In this document: piece after piece, positions 15,591 through 24,198 of the stretch | Numbering within the stretch: position 1 is the stretch's first letter | Layout: every line of letters begins with the position of its first letter | From: an uncultured Coriobacteriaceae bacterium | Lineage (GTDB): Bacteria; Actinomycetota; Coriobacteriia; Coriobacteriales; Atopobiaceae | Length of the DNA: 64,000 nucleotides | Direction of reading: 5' to 3' | Assembly (NCBI GenBank): GCA_902793465.1 | Contig: CADBDT010000011.1 | Span: forward strand, 1-64,000 | Translations under genes and position numbers: made by a program | Notes under the pieces: model-generated | Told to the model about the DNA's origin: nothing | What the model saw: only the letters and a program-made list of their open reading frames with translations | Database searches by the model: none

Positions 15591-16748
15591 ATGACCATAG
15601 GACAGAGGGTCTTTTTGGCCCTTTTGCTTTGCATCGTCGTCGTTTTGGCAACCGTGGGCATAAGCAGCAGCAGGCTGTTTAGGGAATACGAGTTGGTGGA
15701 CTGTATAGAGTACGCTCACGGTATAAACGGCCTCGTTGCCGCGGAGATAGACCCGTCCAAGGTGGACGAGTATCTGAGCAAGGGGCACAGCGCTCCCGGC
15801 TACGACGAGGTTCTGGCGCGACTTTATCGCCTGCGGGACGCGTTTCCCGACGTGGAGTTTCTTTACGTATACAGAATCGAGCCAGACGGCTGCCACGTGG
15901 TGTTCGACCTGGATACGGACAAAGTTCCTGCCGGCAAGCCAGGCGACGTGGTGGAGTTCGACTCCTCGTTTAGCACGAACATAGACGACCTGCTAGCCGG
16001 CAAGGAGGTCGAGCCCGTTATCTCCGACGACAAGTTTGGCCATCTGCTTACCGTGTACGACCCAATATACGACAGGGACGGCAATTGCCAGTGCTACGTT
16101 GCGGTGGACTTCCTAATGGGCCAGATTGACGCATACGTACAGCAGGTGCTGCTTAGCGTGGCAGCAGCCTCTGCGTTCTCCATTATTGCGTTCATGGTGG
16201 TGGGCTACTTTATTACCAAGCAACGCATCGTGCGACCCATAGACCGCGTTGAGCACCAGGCGTATCGCGACGCGCTTACCGGCGTAAAGAACAAGGCCGC
16301 GTACGAGGAGCGTGCCAAGAGTCTTGACGCGGGGATTATTAGCGGCAACGCGGTGTTTGCCATATTTATGCTGGACGTCAACTTCCTCAAGCGCGTGAAC
16401 GACGAATACGGACACGAACGTGGCGACGAGTACCTGTGTGCGAGCTGTGCCCTTATGTGCAAGATCTTTGGGGAGGATCGCGTGTATAGGTTTGGGGGAG
16501 ACGAGTTTGTGGTGGTGCTGGAGGGCAACGAGCTCGTGGACGCTACCGACATGCTGTACGACCTAAAGAAGGCAGTGCGGCTGCAAACGGTCGACAAAAG
16601 CCTCGAGCCATGGGAGCGCGTCTCGGTTGCAGCGGGCATGGCCGTATACGATTCCAGCGTCGACAAGTCGTCCATGGACGTTCTAAAGCGGGCGGATCAG
16701 AAGATGTACGAGCACAAGAAGGCAATGAAGGCCGTCCGCCAAGACTAA
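15591..16748 (+). CDS. Membrane-bound GGDEF diguanylate cyclase
   Basis: A 385-residue protein. The ATG at 15591 is chosen since the sequence upstream is repeat DNA; the ribosome site is weak. One N-terminal membrane segment (about 7-25), an extracytoplasmic Cache-like sensor region (about 30-180, with FLYVYRIEPDG and YDPIYDRDGN), a second membrane segment near 190-212, then the GGDEF domain starting YRDALTGVKNKAAYEER. The signature RFGGDEFVVVLEG is intact, so it should make cyclic di-GMP from GTP. No RxxD inhibitory site is obvious. The EAL-like gene downstream is in the same direction, beyond a REP element. Confidence 0.88.
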   Translation: MTIGQRVFLALLLCIVVVLATVGISSSRLFREYELVDCIEYAHGINGLVAAEIDPSKVDEYLSKGHSAPGYDEVLARLYRLRDAFPDVEFLYVYRIEPDGCHVVFDLDTDKVPAGKPGDVVEFDSSFSTNIDDLLAGKEVEPVISDDKFGHLLTVYDPIYDRDGNCQCYVAVDFLMGQIDAYVQQVLLSVAAASAFSIIAFMVVGYFITKQRIVRPIDRVEHQAYRDALTGVKNKAAYEERAKSLDAGIISGNAVFAIFMLDVNFLKRVNDEYGHERGDEYLCASCALMCKIFGEDRVYRFGGDEFVVVLEGNELVDATDMLYDLKKAVRLQTVDKSLEPWERVSVAAGMAVYDSSVDKSSMDVLKRADQKMYEHKKAMKAVRQD

Positions 16749-16829
16749 TGGCTGTCTGAAAACGGGGCGCCGTAAGGGGATACTCGCGCTGCTCTCGGCG
16801 TTTTGAATCGTAATGATGTAGTCCTGCTA

Positions 16830-16895
16830 ACCTATCAAGGGGGAGTACCCCTCTTGATAGGCGCCAATCAAAAGGGGTACTCCCCCTTGATAGGT
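16830..16895. repeat. REP-like double hairpin, copy 2
   Basis: Same architecture as copy 1 at 9358: CTATCAAGGGGGAGTACCCC, an inner arm, then the complementary half. It sits between the GGDEF and EAL-like genes; a shorter GGGGATACTC piece lies at about 16777. Confidence 0.8.
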
Positions 16896-17010
16896 AACGA
16901 TGCTCATCGACCTTTAACCCTAATGGCAGAACGCGCAATCAAACTGGTGTAAGCTGGATAGGATACTTTATAACCAACAAGGAACAGGGCGTAAGAGAAG
17001 GGTTGCACAC

Positions 17011-17793
17011 ATGGATGCCATCGAGATCCAGCACGAAGACGACCTGCTCATTCTTGGCGATGTAGCGCGCGCTATAGAAGAGAACGAGTTTGAGCCCTAC
17101 GTGCAGCCCTGCTTCGACCTGGTGGCAAGGCGTCCCATGCTGGGCGAAACGCTCGCGCGGTGGACTTTTCCCGAGGACGGCACGGTAATCCCAGCCGCAG
17201 CCTTTATCCCCGCGCTCGAGCGCACGAACACCGTTTGCGGCCTGGACTGGTACATAATCGACTCCATGTGCGAGTACCTTGGGGAGCAGCTAAAGACGCT
17301 TATGGTGCCGCCGGTTGCCCTCAACATCTCGAACCAGCACGTAGACGATGCGAATTTTGTTAAAAGGCTTTCCGCAACGACCGAATGGCGTGGCGTGGAC
17401 CCCATATTCGTGAGCGTAGAGTTTGGCCAAGACCTGCTGGCAAGAGACGAGCGTCTGGCAAAAACACTCATTCCGTCTCTCATAAGCGCTGGCTTTAGCG
17501 TGGTTGCCGACAAGTTTAACGCGACCCCAGAAGCGCTTGTTCCGCTCATGCACATGGGAATCGTAACGGTTAAGGTGTCGCCCGTGCTCTGGCGCGACAG
17601 CCCCGTCGTAAACCGGCGCGCTCTTACGCGTGCGGCCGACGAGCTGGGCATAGCCTTAATTGCCGAAAGCGTAGAAACAGCCGACGAGATTAAAATGCTC
17701 AGACGCGAAGGATTCCTCTTTGCGCAGGGGTATTACTTGGCACGTCCTATGAATCTAGAGGATTACGCCAAGTTGTGTTCGGGACGAATTTAA
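17011..17793 (+). CDS. EAL-domain protein with altered active-site motifs
   Basis: A 260-residue stand-alone EAL fold with ATG at 17011 and AGAGAAGGG upstream. EAL phosphodiesterases hydrolyse cyclic di-GMP using EALxR, an Asn, a DDFGTG loop and a Lys/Glu pair. Here the first motif is ETLAR; NISNQ keeps the Asn; the DDFGTG region reads VADKFNAT, so the second metal Asp is Lys; VKVSP keeps the Lys; AESVET keeps a Glu. The loss at DDFG suggests weak or no catalysis and perhaps a binding or signalling role (inference). It has no membrane segment. It lies downstream of the GGDEF gene, which suggests a functional pair. Confidence 0.85.
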   Translation: MDAIEIQHEDDLLILGDVARAIEENEFEPYVQPCFDLVARRPMLGETLARWTFPEDGTVIPAAAFIPALERTNTVCGLDWYIIDSMCEYLGEQLKTLMVPPVALNISNQHVDDANFVKRLSATTEWRGVDPIFVSVEFGQDLLARDERLAKTLIPSLISAGFSVVADKFNATPEALVPLMHMGIVTVKVSPVLWRDSPVVNRRALTRAADELGIALIAESVETADEIKMLRREGFLFAQGYYLARPMNLEDYAKLCSGRI

Positions 17794-17862
17794 GCAACAT
17801 AGGATGCCGGTCGAAGTAATATTGTTGAGGAACACGGCCAGAAATAAAGTATGGAGGACACA

Positions 17863-18330
17863 ATGACCACAGAGCAAAACTTCACTCCCATAGTGCAAGG
17901 CCCGTTTACAAACATGATTATGGAGGCAGTGCGCACCGCTCTTCCCACCCTGCATACGCAGTTAAACCAAGCACGCCTTAACTCGCTCCAAATCCGCCAG
18001 GCCGCAATAAAGGCCATGGACCAGTCTATTAGGTCGGGCCTGGAGGCAGACAAGCAGTTCTTTGAGCTGGTGCAGGCCATGTTTCCCATTGTCTACAAGC
18101 AGTCCAGCCGCATGCGCCTGGGCATGCTCGAAATACACGAGGCAACAATTACAGCCATGAACCAGGCAATGGAGCAGAGTCTAAAGACCGACCAACAGCT
18201 TTATGATGCATGCGTGGAGCTGCTCAACAAAGACATCCAGCAAGAGGCTGCTGCCGAGGAAGTGGAGACCGAGGTAGAAGCCGAAGTAGAAATTGAGGTT
18301 GTTCCCGACGAGGATTTTTTAGAGGAATAG
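17863..18330 (+). CDS. Unrecognised helical protein with acidic tail
   Basis: A 155-residue protein. The ATG at 17863 has GGAGGACACA before it; the ATG at 17851 overlaps that site and is not preferred. The body is predicted all-helical with two related segments, LNSLQIRQAAIKAMDQSIRS and LGMLEIHEATITAMNQAMEQ, so it seems to be an internal duplication of about 55 residues. The last 30 residues are a Glu/Val run (EVETEVEAEVEIEVV). No signal or membrane segment. Function unknown. It lies between the EAL-like gene and the carboxylesterase, 20 bases before the latter, so co-transcription is likely. Confidence 0.75.
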   Translation: MTTEQNFTPIVQGPFTNMIMEAVRTALPTLHTQLNQARLNSLQIRQAAIKAMDQSIRSGLEADKQFFELVQAMFPIVYKQSSRMRLGMLEIHEATITAMNQAMEQSLKTDQQLYDACVELLNKDIQQEAAAEEVETEVEAEVEIEVVPDEDFLEE

Positions 18331-18350
18331 GCCGCTAAGGAGAGCTTATT

Positions 18351-19634
18351 GTGGAACGCGTTTGCGATACGGCCTACGGCAAGGTCACAGGCATACACCA
18401 CGGTGGCTGCACGGCGTATTTGGGCATTCCCTATGCCAAGCCGCCCGTGGGAGAGCTCGCCTTTCGCCATCCGGTTTGCCCGGATCCTTGGGAAGGCGTC
18501 TACGAAGCCGTAAGCGGAAAGGCTAACCCCCTACAATCGCCTGGACAGGACGCGTTTACCGCAAGATACACGGACCAGGACTGCCTGTACCTAAACGTCT
18601 ACGTGCCCGACGGCATTCCCACGCCTGCGCCCGTTATGGTATGGATCTACGGCGGCGCCTTTAGCGTGGGCGGCACGGGCCTGCAAGACGACGGCAGCCT
18701 AATGTACGACCTGAGCCAGTTTGCCGTCGATGCTCAGGCAATTGTCGTTAACTTTAACTACCGGCTCAACGTTTACGGGTTCCTTGACCTGCATTCCCTC
18801 TCCGATCGCTTTGACCAAAACTGCGGGCTGCACGACCAGGTGCTGGCGCTGGAATTTGTTAGAGACAACATTGCCGCCTTTGGAGGAGACCCCCAGCAAG
18901 TAACGGCTTTTGGGGAGTCGGCAGGGGCCGCGAGCGTCCTTGCCCTTAGCTGCATGCCAGCCGCAAAGGGCCTGTTCCAGCGATGCATAGTACAGTCAGC
19001 CGTAATTGAGCACTTTTTTACTCCAGACGAGGGCCACACGAACGCAGAGCTGTTTATGGACCTTCTGGGCGCAACGGACCCCGAGGAGATTCTTACCATG
19101 CCCGAGGAGGACATTGAGCGGGCGGGCAAGACGTTTGAAGGAAACATCCTCCTTCAAGGCGACATCCGATGCGCGTACTCGCCAATTATCGACGGTGAGT
19201 TTTTGCCCGTTGCACCTGTTGAGGGCGCAAAAAAGAGCCCGATTCCTATGCTTATTGGAAACAACCTGCGCGAGGGCGACACCTTTGTTAAGCAGATTCC
19301 GTTCTTCCTGCTCCCCCTTATTACCACGTACATTAACGTGGACGTTCCCAGCGGCGGAGGCAGCATAAGGGACAAGGCAAGCGCCGGCATTACGCAGCAT
19401 GTGTTTGTTAACCCCATGAAATCCATGCTTCGCGACCGCGTTGGTCCCGTTTGGAAGTACGAGTATCGTCACGGAGAAAACCTGGGGCACATAGACGAGC
19501 TTCCCGTCCTCTTTGGCATGGAGGATGACTCTACGGGCTTGATGATGAGAAAAATCTGGGGACGGTTTGCGAGCACCGGCGAGCTTAACTGGCAACAGTA
19601 CGGCGAGCAGCCCTGCAAGTACGTTATTGAGTAG
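18351..19634 (+). CDS. Type-B carboxylesterase
   Basis: A 427-residue alpha/beta hydrolase starting at GTG 18351 with TAAGGAGAG upstream. It has the family hallmarks in order: YLGIPYAKPPVGELAFR near the N-terminus, QDCLYLNVYVPD, the oxyanion segment WIYGGAFSVGG, nucleophile Ser190 in FGESAGAAS, and the catalytic His380 in GHIDELPVLFG. The acid is probably the Glu in NLREGDTF. It is shorter than typical family members (about 500 residues), with a reduced central region. It should hydrolyse carboxylic esters; the natural substrate is unknown. There is no signal peptide, so it is cytoplasmic. Confidence 0.9.
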   Translation: MERVCDTAYGKVTGIHHGGCTAYLGIPYAKPPVGELAFRHPVCPDPWEGVYEAVSGKANPLQSPGQDAFTARYTDQDCLYLNVYVPDGIPTPAPVMVWIYGGAFSVGGTGLQDDGSLMYDLSQFAVDAQAIVVNFNYRLNVYGFLDLHSLSDRFDQNCGLHDQVLALEFVRDNIAAFGGDPQQVTAFGESAGAASVLALSCMPAAKGLFQRCIVQSAVIEHFFTPDEGHTNAELFMDLLGATDPEEILTMPEEDIERAGKTFEGNILLQGDIRCAYSPIIDGEFLPVAPVEGAKKSPIPMLIGNNLREGDTFVKQIPFFLLPLITTYINVDVPSGGGSIRDKASAGITQHVFVNPMKSMLRDRVGPVWKYEYRHGENLGHIDELPVLFGMEDDSTGLMMRKIWGRFASTGELNWQQYGEQPCKYVIE

Positions 19635-19760
19635 GGGCTACGACATACCGTCACTTGTCACGTTTTATAAAATCTGCGTCATTACTTACTTTGATATTCG
19701 CACAATTTGACTTATGTTGTTGAGGGACAAGCCCTGACCGAGCATAAGGAGAAAAGACTC

Positions 19761-20132
19761 ATGAAGATCACGTCATTCAACCCCCTAATTGTCTCAAAGA
19801 ATGCCGACGATATTGTTGCGCTCTTTGAGGAGCTAGGCTTCGAGAAGCGCCATGCACCGACCATGGACGACCAGACCGCAGCCGATCAGGACTTCCGCCT
19901 TAAGGACGCAAACGGCTTTGACTTAGACGTTGCGCAGCATCCACTCGTCCCGCAGGACCTTACCTTTATTCGCATGAACGTGCGCGACTTCGACGAGGCC
20001 TACGAGATCCTGACCAAGCACGGCTTCAAGAACACGCGCGGCAACGATACCCTGGAGACCGGCAGCGCTAAGGCAGCCACAATGGTGGCCGAGTCTGGCC
20101 TTACGATTGCCCTCGTAGAGCACCTTAGGTAG
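19761..20132 (+). CDS. VOC-superfamily (glyoxalase-like) protein
   Basis: A 123-residue protein; the ATG at 19761 follows AAGGAGAAAAG. The pattern of two beta-alpha-beta-beta-beta modules fits the vicinal oxygen chelate fold: ITSFNPLIVSKNADDIVALFEELGFE opens module one and DLTFIRMNVRDFDEAYEILTKHGFK opens module two. Family members bind a metal and act on small molecules, or bind drugs. Its ligand cannot be told from the sequence. It is separated from the esterase by about 125 bases and may have its own promoter. Confidence 0.75.
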   Translation: MKITSFNPLIVSKNADDIVALFEELGFEKRHAPTMDDQTAADQDFRLKDANGFDLDVAQHPLVPQDLTFIRMNVRDFDEAYEILTKHGFKNTRGNDTLETGSAKAATMVAESGLTIALVEHLR

Positions 20133-20242
20133 TCGAACTGTGCCGTAGGGGGTACTCCCTGGGTGCAAAGCCCACGGCAAAGGGTTTTCGGGCAGTCTCA
20201 AGGAGGCACCCCTCCGTTGCAAACCCATGTACCCACGACCTG

Positions 20243-21790
20243 CTAGCAAGTCACACAAAACGGTACGGCGGGAATCTGGGCAGCGTTGTAGAGGTTAACG
20301 CGATACCAGTTGTTCTGCGCAAAGCGCACTTCGAGCGGACCGGCAACGGGCTCGCTGGGCGCGAGCACCAGGCGGTCTCCCCTAGCACCGGCCTGAAACG
20401 CCACAGGCGTGCCGTCGCTTAGCAGCTCAAGCGCGTTGACCTCGGCACCAGCAATAACCAACCCGCCCTCGGCGTGTTCAAAGTGCAGGATAACCCACGG
20501 TCCCTTGCGCTCCGCACCAACGCAGCGCGGCGCATCGGCGGGGACGCCCATTCCCAACAAATGCCTGAGCACAAGCAAAGAGAGTCGTTCGCCCACAGGC
20601 TTCTTCTCTTTGGGATGGATGTCGTACTTGTTGCCCAAGTCGCTTATTGAGCAGAGCCACACGTGCTCGTCCTCGTCTACCACCTGCTCCTGCCCAGCCC
20701 GGATGGTGGGCCAGTCATGCGCAGGCATGCCCATTCCTGCCCACGTGCCAAAGCCTGGCAGCTGAACGACCATAAAGGGCAGATCGTCGCGCTGCCAGGC
20801 TTCGCGCCAGTCCGCAATTATGGTGCGCAGCGCCTCGGCGTAACGTGCCTGCGCGCCGGCGTTTTCGTCGTCGCTTTCGCCCTGGTACCACAGCACACCA
20901 CGCGTGGAAAAGCCCGCAAGGGGAAGCACCATGTAGGTAAACAGGGCCCCTGGAGCATCCTTGGTGGGCGTTAGGATACCAGGCTTGAGGTTTGCGTCCT
21001 CCTCCGCACCCTCCATGGCGGCAGCCATAAAGGCCGCCCCTTCCTTCTCCGTCCGAGTTTGCGGCAAAAAGAACTCGTTCCATGCCGGCCACGTGGCGTA
21101 GCCCTTGTCGTTGTGCATTTTGTTAAGCCGCCCATTGGCAAGCAGCTCCTCGTACGAAAGCCCCTGTAGTTGCTCATTGAAGGCAGCCACCTGCTCCGGC
21201 TGCACAGCGCGCGCATGTTCTGGCGTCATCCAGGAAGAGGACTTTGTGCCGCCGTAGTTGCAGCCCACGATGCCAACGGGAACGTCGAGCACCATCTCGA
21301 GGCCACGCGCAAAGTAGTAACCGACGGCCGAAAAATAGTCGAGGTCCTCCGGTGTTGCCTTGCGCCAGATTCCTACCTTGGAATAGTCGAAATCCTCCAT
21401 CTGCCCAGGATAAGAGCATTTGGGCTGGTCGTAAAAGCGGATTCGCGGGTTGTCGCACGTAGGACGGAACTCCTCCACGTCCTGATCGTAGCGCATCCAA
21501 AACTCCATGTTAGACTGGCCGGCGGCAACAAAGACCTCGCCCACCGCCACGTCTTCAAGCGTAACGCACTTGCTGCCGGCGCAAACCTCGAGCGTCTGGG
21601 CGTCGGACACCTGCAGTGGCGCAAGCGTACACGACCAGTTGCCCCGCTCGTCTGCAACGGCGGAGGCGTCCTGTTCCTGAATGCGCACGTTAACGGTGGC
21701 GCCGGGCTCTGCCGTGCCCCAAACGCGCACGGGAAGTTCGCGCTGAAGTACCATGCCATTAGCAAAGATAGGTGCAAGAACAAGACTCAT
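20243..21790 (-). CDS. Sialate O-acetylesterase-like SGNH hydrolase
   Basis: A 515-residue protein with ATG at 21790 and AAAGGAACC upstream. The N-terminus has a beta-sandwich (LAPIFANGMVLQRELPVRVWGTAEPG), then the SGNH hydrolase core with the nucleophile motif VFVAAGQSNMEF, a Gly-containing block near GGTKSSSWMTPEHA and GVLWYQGESD, and the DxxH block as YDIHPKEK. This is the arrangement of sialate 9-O-acetylesterases, which remove acetyl groups from sialic acids so sialidases can act, as expected for a mucosal organism. There is no signal peptide, so an intracellular role on imported sugars is likely. No sialidase or sialic-acid catabolic genes are nearby. Confidence 0.88.
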   Translation of the reverse strand: MSLVLAPIFANGMVLQRELPVRVWGTAEPGATVNVRIQEQDASAVADERGNWSCTLAPLQVSDAQTLEVCAGSKCVTLEDVAVGEVFVAAGQSNMEFWMRYDQDVEEFRPTCDNPRIRFYDQPKCSYPGQMEDFDYSKVGIWRKATPEDLDYFSAVGYYFARGLEMVLDVPVGIVGCNYGGTKSSSWMTPEHARAVQPEQVAAFNEQLQGLSYEELLANGRLNKMHNDKGYATWPAWNEFFLPQTRTEKEGAAFMAAAMEGAEEDANLKPGILTPTKDAPGALFTYMVLPLAGFSTRGVLWYQGESDDENAGAQARYAEALRTIIADWREAWQRDDLPFMVVQLPGFGTWAGMGMPAHDWPTIRAGQEQVVDEDEHVWLCSISDLGNKYDIHPKEKKPVGERLSLLVLRHLLGMGVPADAPRCVGAERKGPWVILHFEHAEGGLVIAGAEVNALELLSDGTPVAFQAGARGDRLVLAPSEPVAGPLEVRFAQNNWYRVNLYNAAQIPAVPFCVTC

Positions 21791-21926
21791 GGGGGTTCCT
21801 TTCGATGCGCATGCAAACGCCCCTATCCTAGCAGACGAGGTGTTGTGTGGAGCACTGGGCACAATCCCGAAAGGCACCCGATGTCGGTCGTCCGAAGACC
21901 CATGGCAGCGAGCCTTTATGCCAGGC

Positions 21927-22123
21927 GGGGATGATGAGGGGCCCTTTCACTTCGAAATCCCACCCAAGTGTTTGAAATTTTGGTGTCCGAATTTACGGGG
22001 TCTCATTCTCGGGCCTCTGAGCTGCGACTTTGCGGGGTGCCATACCGTCCGTACGGGAAATTGGCACTGAATTTTCAAACACTTGACCACAGTTTCGAAG
22101 TGAAAGGGCCCCTCGTTATCCCC
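21927..22123. mobile_element. MITE-like element with long terminal inverted repeats
   Basis: The left end reads GGGGATGATGAGGGGCCCTT and continues TTCACTTCGAAA...AAGTGTTTGAAA. The right end is its complement over about 55 bases with few mismatches. The roughly 85-base centre has no coding capacity. It could be a non-autonomous transposable element or a large stable hairpin. Target-site duplication is not evident by eye. Confidence 0.6.
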
Positions 22124-22212
22124 GTCGGGTCGTCCGTGGAGTAGCGTTCCTGGAACTGGGGACGGGTTTTGCGTTCCACCTTGCCGTGGCGAGAGCCCCG
22201 TCGTGTAATTGT

Positions 22213-22275
22213 GGACAATGGGGACGGAGGCGTTTGTCCGACGGTCCCGGTCGGCACCCTCCGTCCCCATTGTCC
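22213..22275. repeat. Inverted repeat GGACAATGGGGACGGAGG
   Basis: An 18-bp arm and its complement flank about 26 bases. It lies downstream of the minus-strand STAS gene (stop at 22301) and may act as its terminator. Related GGGGACGGAGG...TTGTCC sequences lie at about 15226, 40757 and 51757. A GGACGGGTTTTGCGTTCC motif precedes it at 22160. Confidence 0.65.
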
Positions 22276-22300
22276 TGCGTTAGTCCCGCACGCCCTAGCG

Positions 22301-22597
22301 TTAGCGCTTGTGTGCGTCCAGCATCTCGGCAAAGCCAGTTATATCAAAGATCTCGTAGATATCGGGCGATACGTTAATTGCCTTTACCGTCTTGCTCGAG
22401 CGCCTAATAACCTTCATGAGCACGCGCAGGCCGGCCGACGACATGTACTCGAGCTTGTCAATATCAAACGTAACCGCCGCATCGGGCGCGGCGTCCAGCG
22501 CCTCCATTACATCGCGCTCAAATTCCGCCGCGTTCTTTGAGTCCACGTGTCCCTCGGGAAACAGCGTAATGGTGTTCCCATCCAGCTTTGTTTTCAT
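22301..22597 (-). CDS. STAS-domain anti-sigma factor antagonist
   Basis: A 98-residue STAS domain: ITLFPEGHVDSKNAAEFE, then FDIDKLEYMSSAGLRVLMKV, in which a Ser of the MSSAG motif is the usual phosphorylation site in SpoIIAA/RsbV proteins. Such proteins release sigma factors by binding anti-sigma kinases. No kinase or sigma factor lies beside it, so its partner is elsewhere; some gut bacteria use STAS proteins with HATPase proteins in other pathways. The start at 22597 has a weak AGAGTGAG site. Confidence 0.85.
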   Translation of the reverse strand: MKTKLDGNTITLFPEGHVDSKNAAEFERDVMEALDAAPDAAVTFDIDKLEYMSSAGLRVLMKVIRRSSKTVKAINVSPDIYEIFDITGFAEMLDAHKR

Positions 22598-22716
22598 GTG
22601 CGTCTCACTCTCTTTGGTTTACGGCTCAGCAGCCGCTTTAATATAGCACGGCTGATCTTATCTACAGCAATTTGCGACGACGGCACGTTGCGAGCGGACG
22701 CAGCCGAGACAAGCAA

Positions 22717-23688
22717 TCAAACTACTTGTTCCGTAGCGGCGCTACTCGTGCTCTTTGCGCGAATCCGCACCATAACCAGCGGAAACAAAAACACGATGTA
22801 GAACATCTGCAGGAAGCATGTTGCTATGGTTCCCGCAAAACCAACCAATGTCGTCTTAATAAGCGGATTGATTATTAGGCTAAGGACGTAGTATCCCAGC
22901 AGTCCACCGGTCAGACGAAGAAAGCGCTCCTGCATGCCAACCTCGGTCGTAAATTTTACGAAGCGGCGCTCCAATATCCAGCCCACCATAAACGCGGCTA
23001 TCCATCCTACCGCCTTAAAGGTGTCGTTTGCCATCTTTAGGCCGTCTACCAGGACATTTCCGTTGGCGTCGTAGTCCACAGGATACGGCTTGAACGCCGC
23101 ATATATGGCCACTGCAATCGCAACAGCAATTCCAATGAGCGCAATTGGCACATCTTTGTTTGGATTCAATTCCAACCATCCCATAAGCTTGCCCGTTAGA
23201 AACATAACCAACACGCCCACGGCCGCCCCCACCAAAATGTCTTGCGGAGTGTGAACGCCCAAGAAACACCTGCTAAACGCCACAAGAAAGAGCATGATCC
23301 ACATTACGACCCTAATGCCACGCTGTATGTTGCGTCGGATGGCCAAGCCGCCATACAGCGAGGCCGCGTTCATTGAGTGACCGCTGGGAAACGAGTAGCC
23401 AGTAGCCGCCTCCATGGCCTTCGCCTCTGGAACAATCCGCGAGTCGCGTATCCACGGGCGATACGTGCATGCCGTTACCTTTAGAAAGCCGTTTACGATG
23501 CGGTTTCCGGACCAACCCATTAGGAGGTAGGTGCCAGTTTGCTTGCTCACGCACCAGTAGAACAGTCCCATAAATATAAGGACCACTTCCATCTCGCCAA
23601 ACCAGGTCATCTTGGACAAAAACGAAGTTAGGCAACCGCCTACGCCTTCGCGAAACGCCTGTAGCACAAGCAGGATATCAATATCCAT
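22717..23688 (-). CDS. PAP2-superfamily membrane phosphatase
   Basis: A 323-residue polytopic protein. The ATG at 23688 follows AAGGTGG; an in-frame GTG at 23697 would overlap that site. The PAP2 motifs are in order: KVTACTYRPW (KxxxxxxRP), SFPSGHSMNA (PSGH) and SRCFLGVHTPQD (SRxxxxxHxxxD), with membrane segments around and after them. The C-terminal half has four to five further membrane helices. Family members dephosphorylate lipid pyrophosphates such as undecaprenyl-PP or phosphatidic acid on the outer membrane face. The substrate is not determined. The long C-terminal membrane domain is larger than in simple PAP2 enzymes. Confidence 0.87.
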   Translation of the reverse strand: MDIDILLVLQAFREGVGGCLTSFLSKMTWFGEMEVVLIFMGLFYWCVSKQTGTYLLMGWSGNRIVNGFLKVTACTYRPWIRDSRIVPEAKAMEAATGYSFPSGHSMNAASLYGGLAIRRNIQRGIRVVMWIMLFLVAFSRCFLGVHTPQDILVGAAVGVLVMFLTGKLMGWLELNPNKDVPIALIGIAVAIAVAIYAAFKPYPVDYDANGNVLVDGLKMANDTFKAVGWIAAFMVGWILERRFVKFTTEVGMQERFLRLTGGLLGYYVLSLIINPLIKTTLVGFAGTIATCFLQMFYIVFLFPLVMVRIRAKSTSSAATEQVV

Positions 23689-24198
23689 AACAGCCACCTT
23701 ACAACGGTCGATCGTAGGAAAACACCCTTATAACAATACTGCAGGCTCGGCTGTACGGGACACCAAATTGGCAACAGCTCTCTATGCAATCGATGCGGGC
23801 CATGCGCGCCAGTTGGAAAAATGGGCACTGGCGATGGTGAGCTTGCTGGGCTAGGTCCTGGCCAGTTCGCCTAAAGGGCAACAACGTAAAGGGTGACAAT
23901 CGCATACATGCTGGTAGAGGGACCGCTAAAGGGTAACAATCCATGTCTGGGAGGTGGGTTTTGTCACCCTTTAGTCGGAACGGGCGTCCCTAGGCGCACT
24001 ATTTGGATGGTCTCAGAATCGCTACCCAACAACTAAGAGCTCGCTCCTTGGTTTTCTATTTACAATGGGTTGTCTTTTCTACAAGAGAGGCTATAAAATA
24101 GATTACATTCGTTGTAATAGACAACTTTAATCTAAATTAGAGTGGTAATTGTGCAATAAATGGTATCTAGTTAGATTCTAGGAGGACTGGAGTCCATT
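23689..24198. other. Intergenic region with TAAAGGGTRACAA repeats
   Basis: No gene seen. Three direct copies of TAAAGGG(Y)(R)ACAA (about 23872, 23888 and 23929) and one inverted copy (about 23960-23972) form a cluster. From 24050 on the DNA is AT-rich, with an inverted GTTGTCT / AGACAAC pair around 24069-24125, then GGAGGACTGGAG before the ATPase start. Confidence 0.5.
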
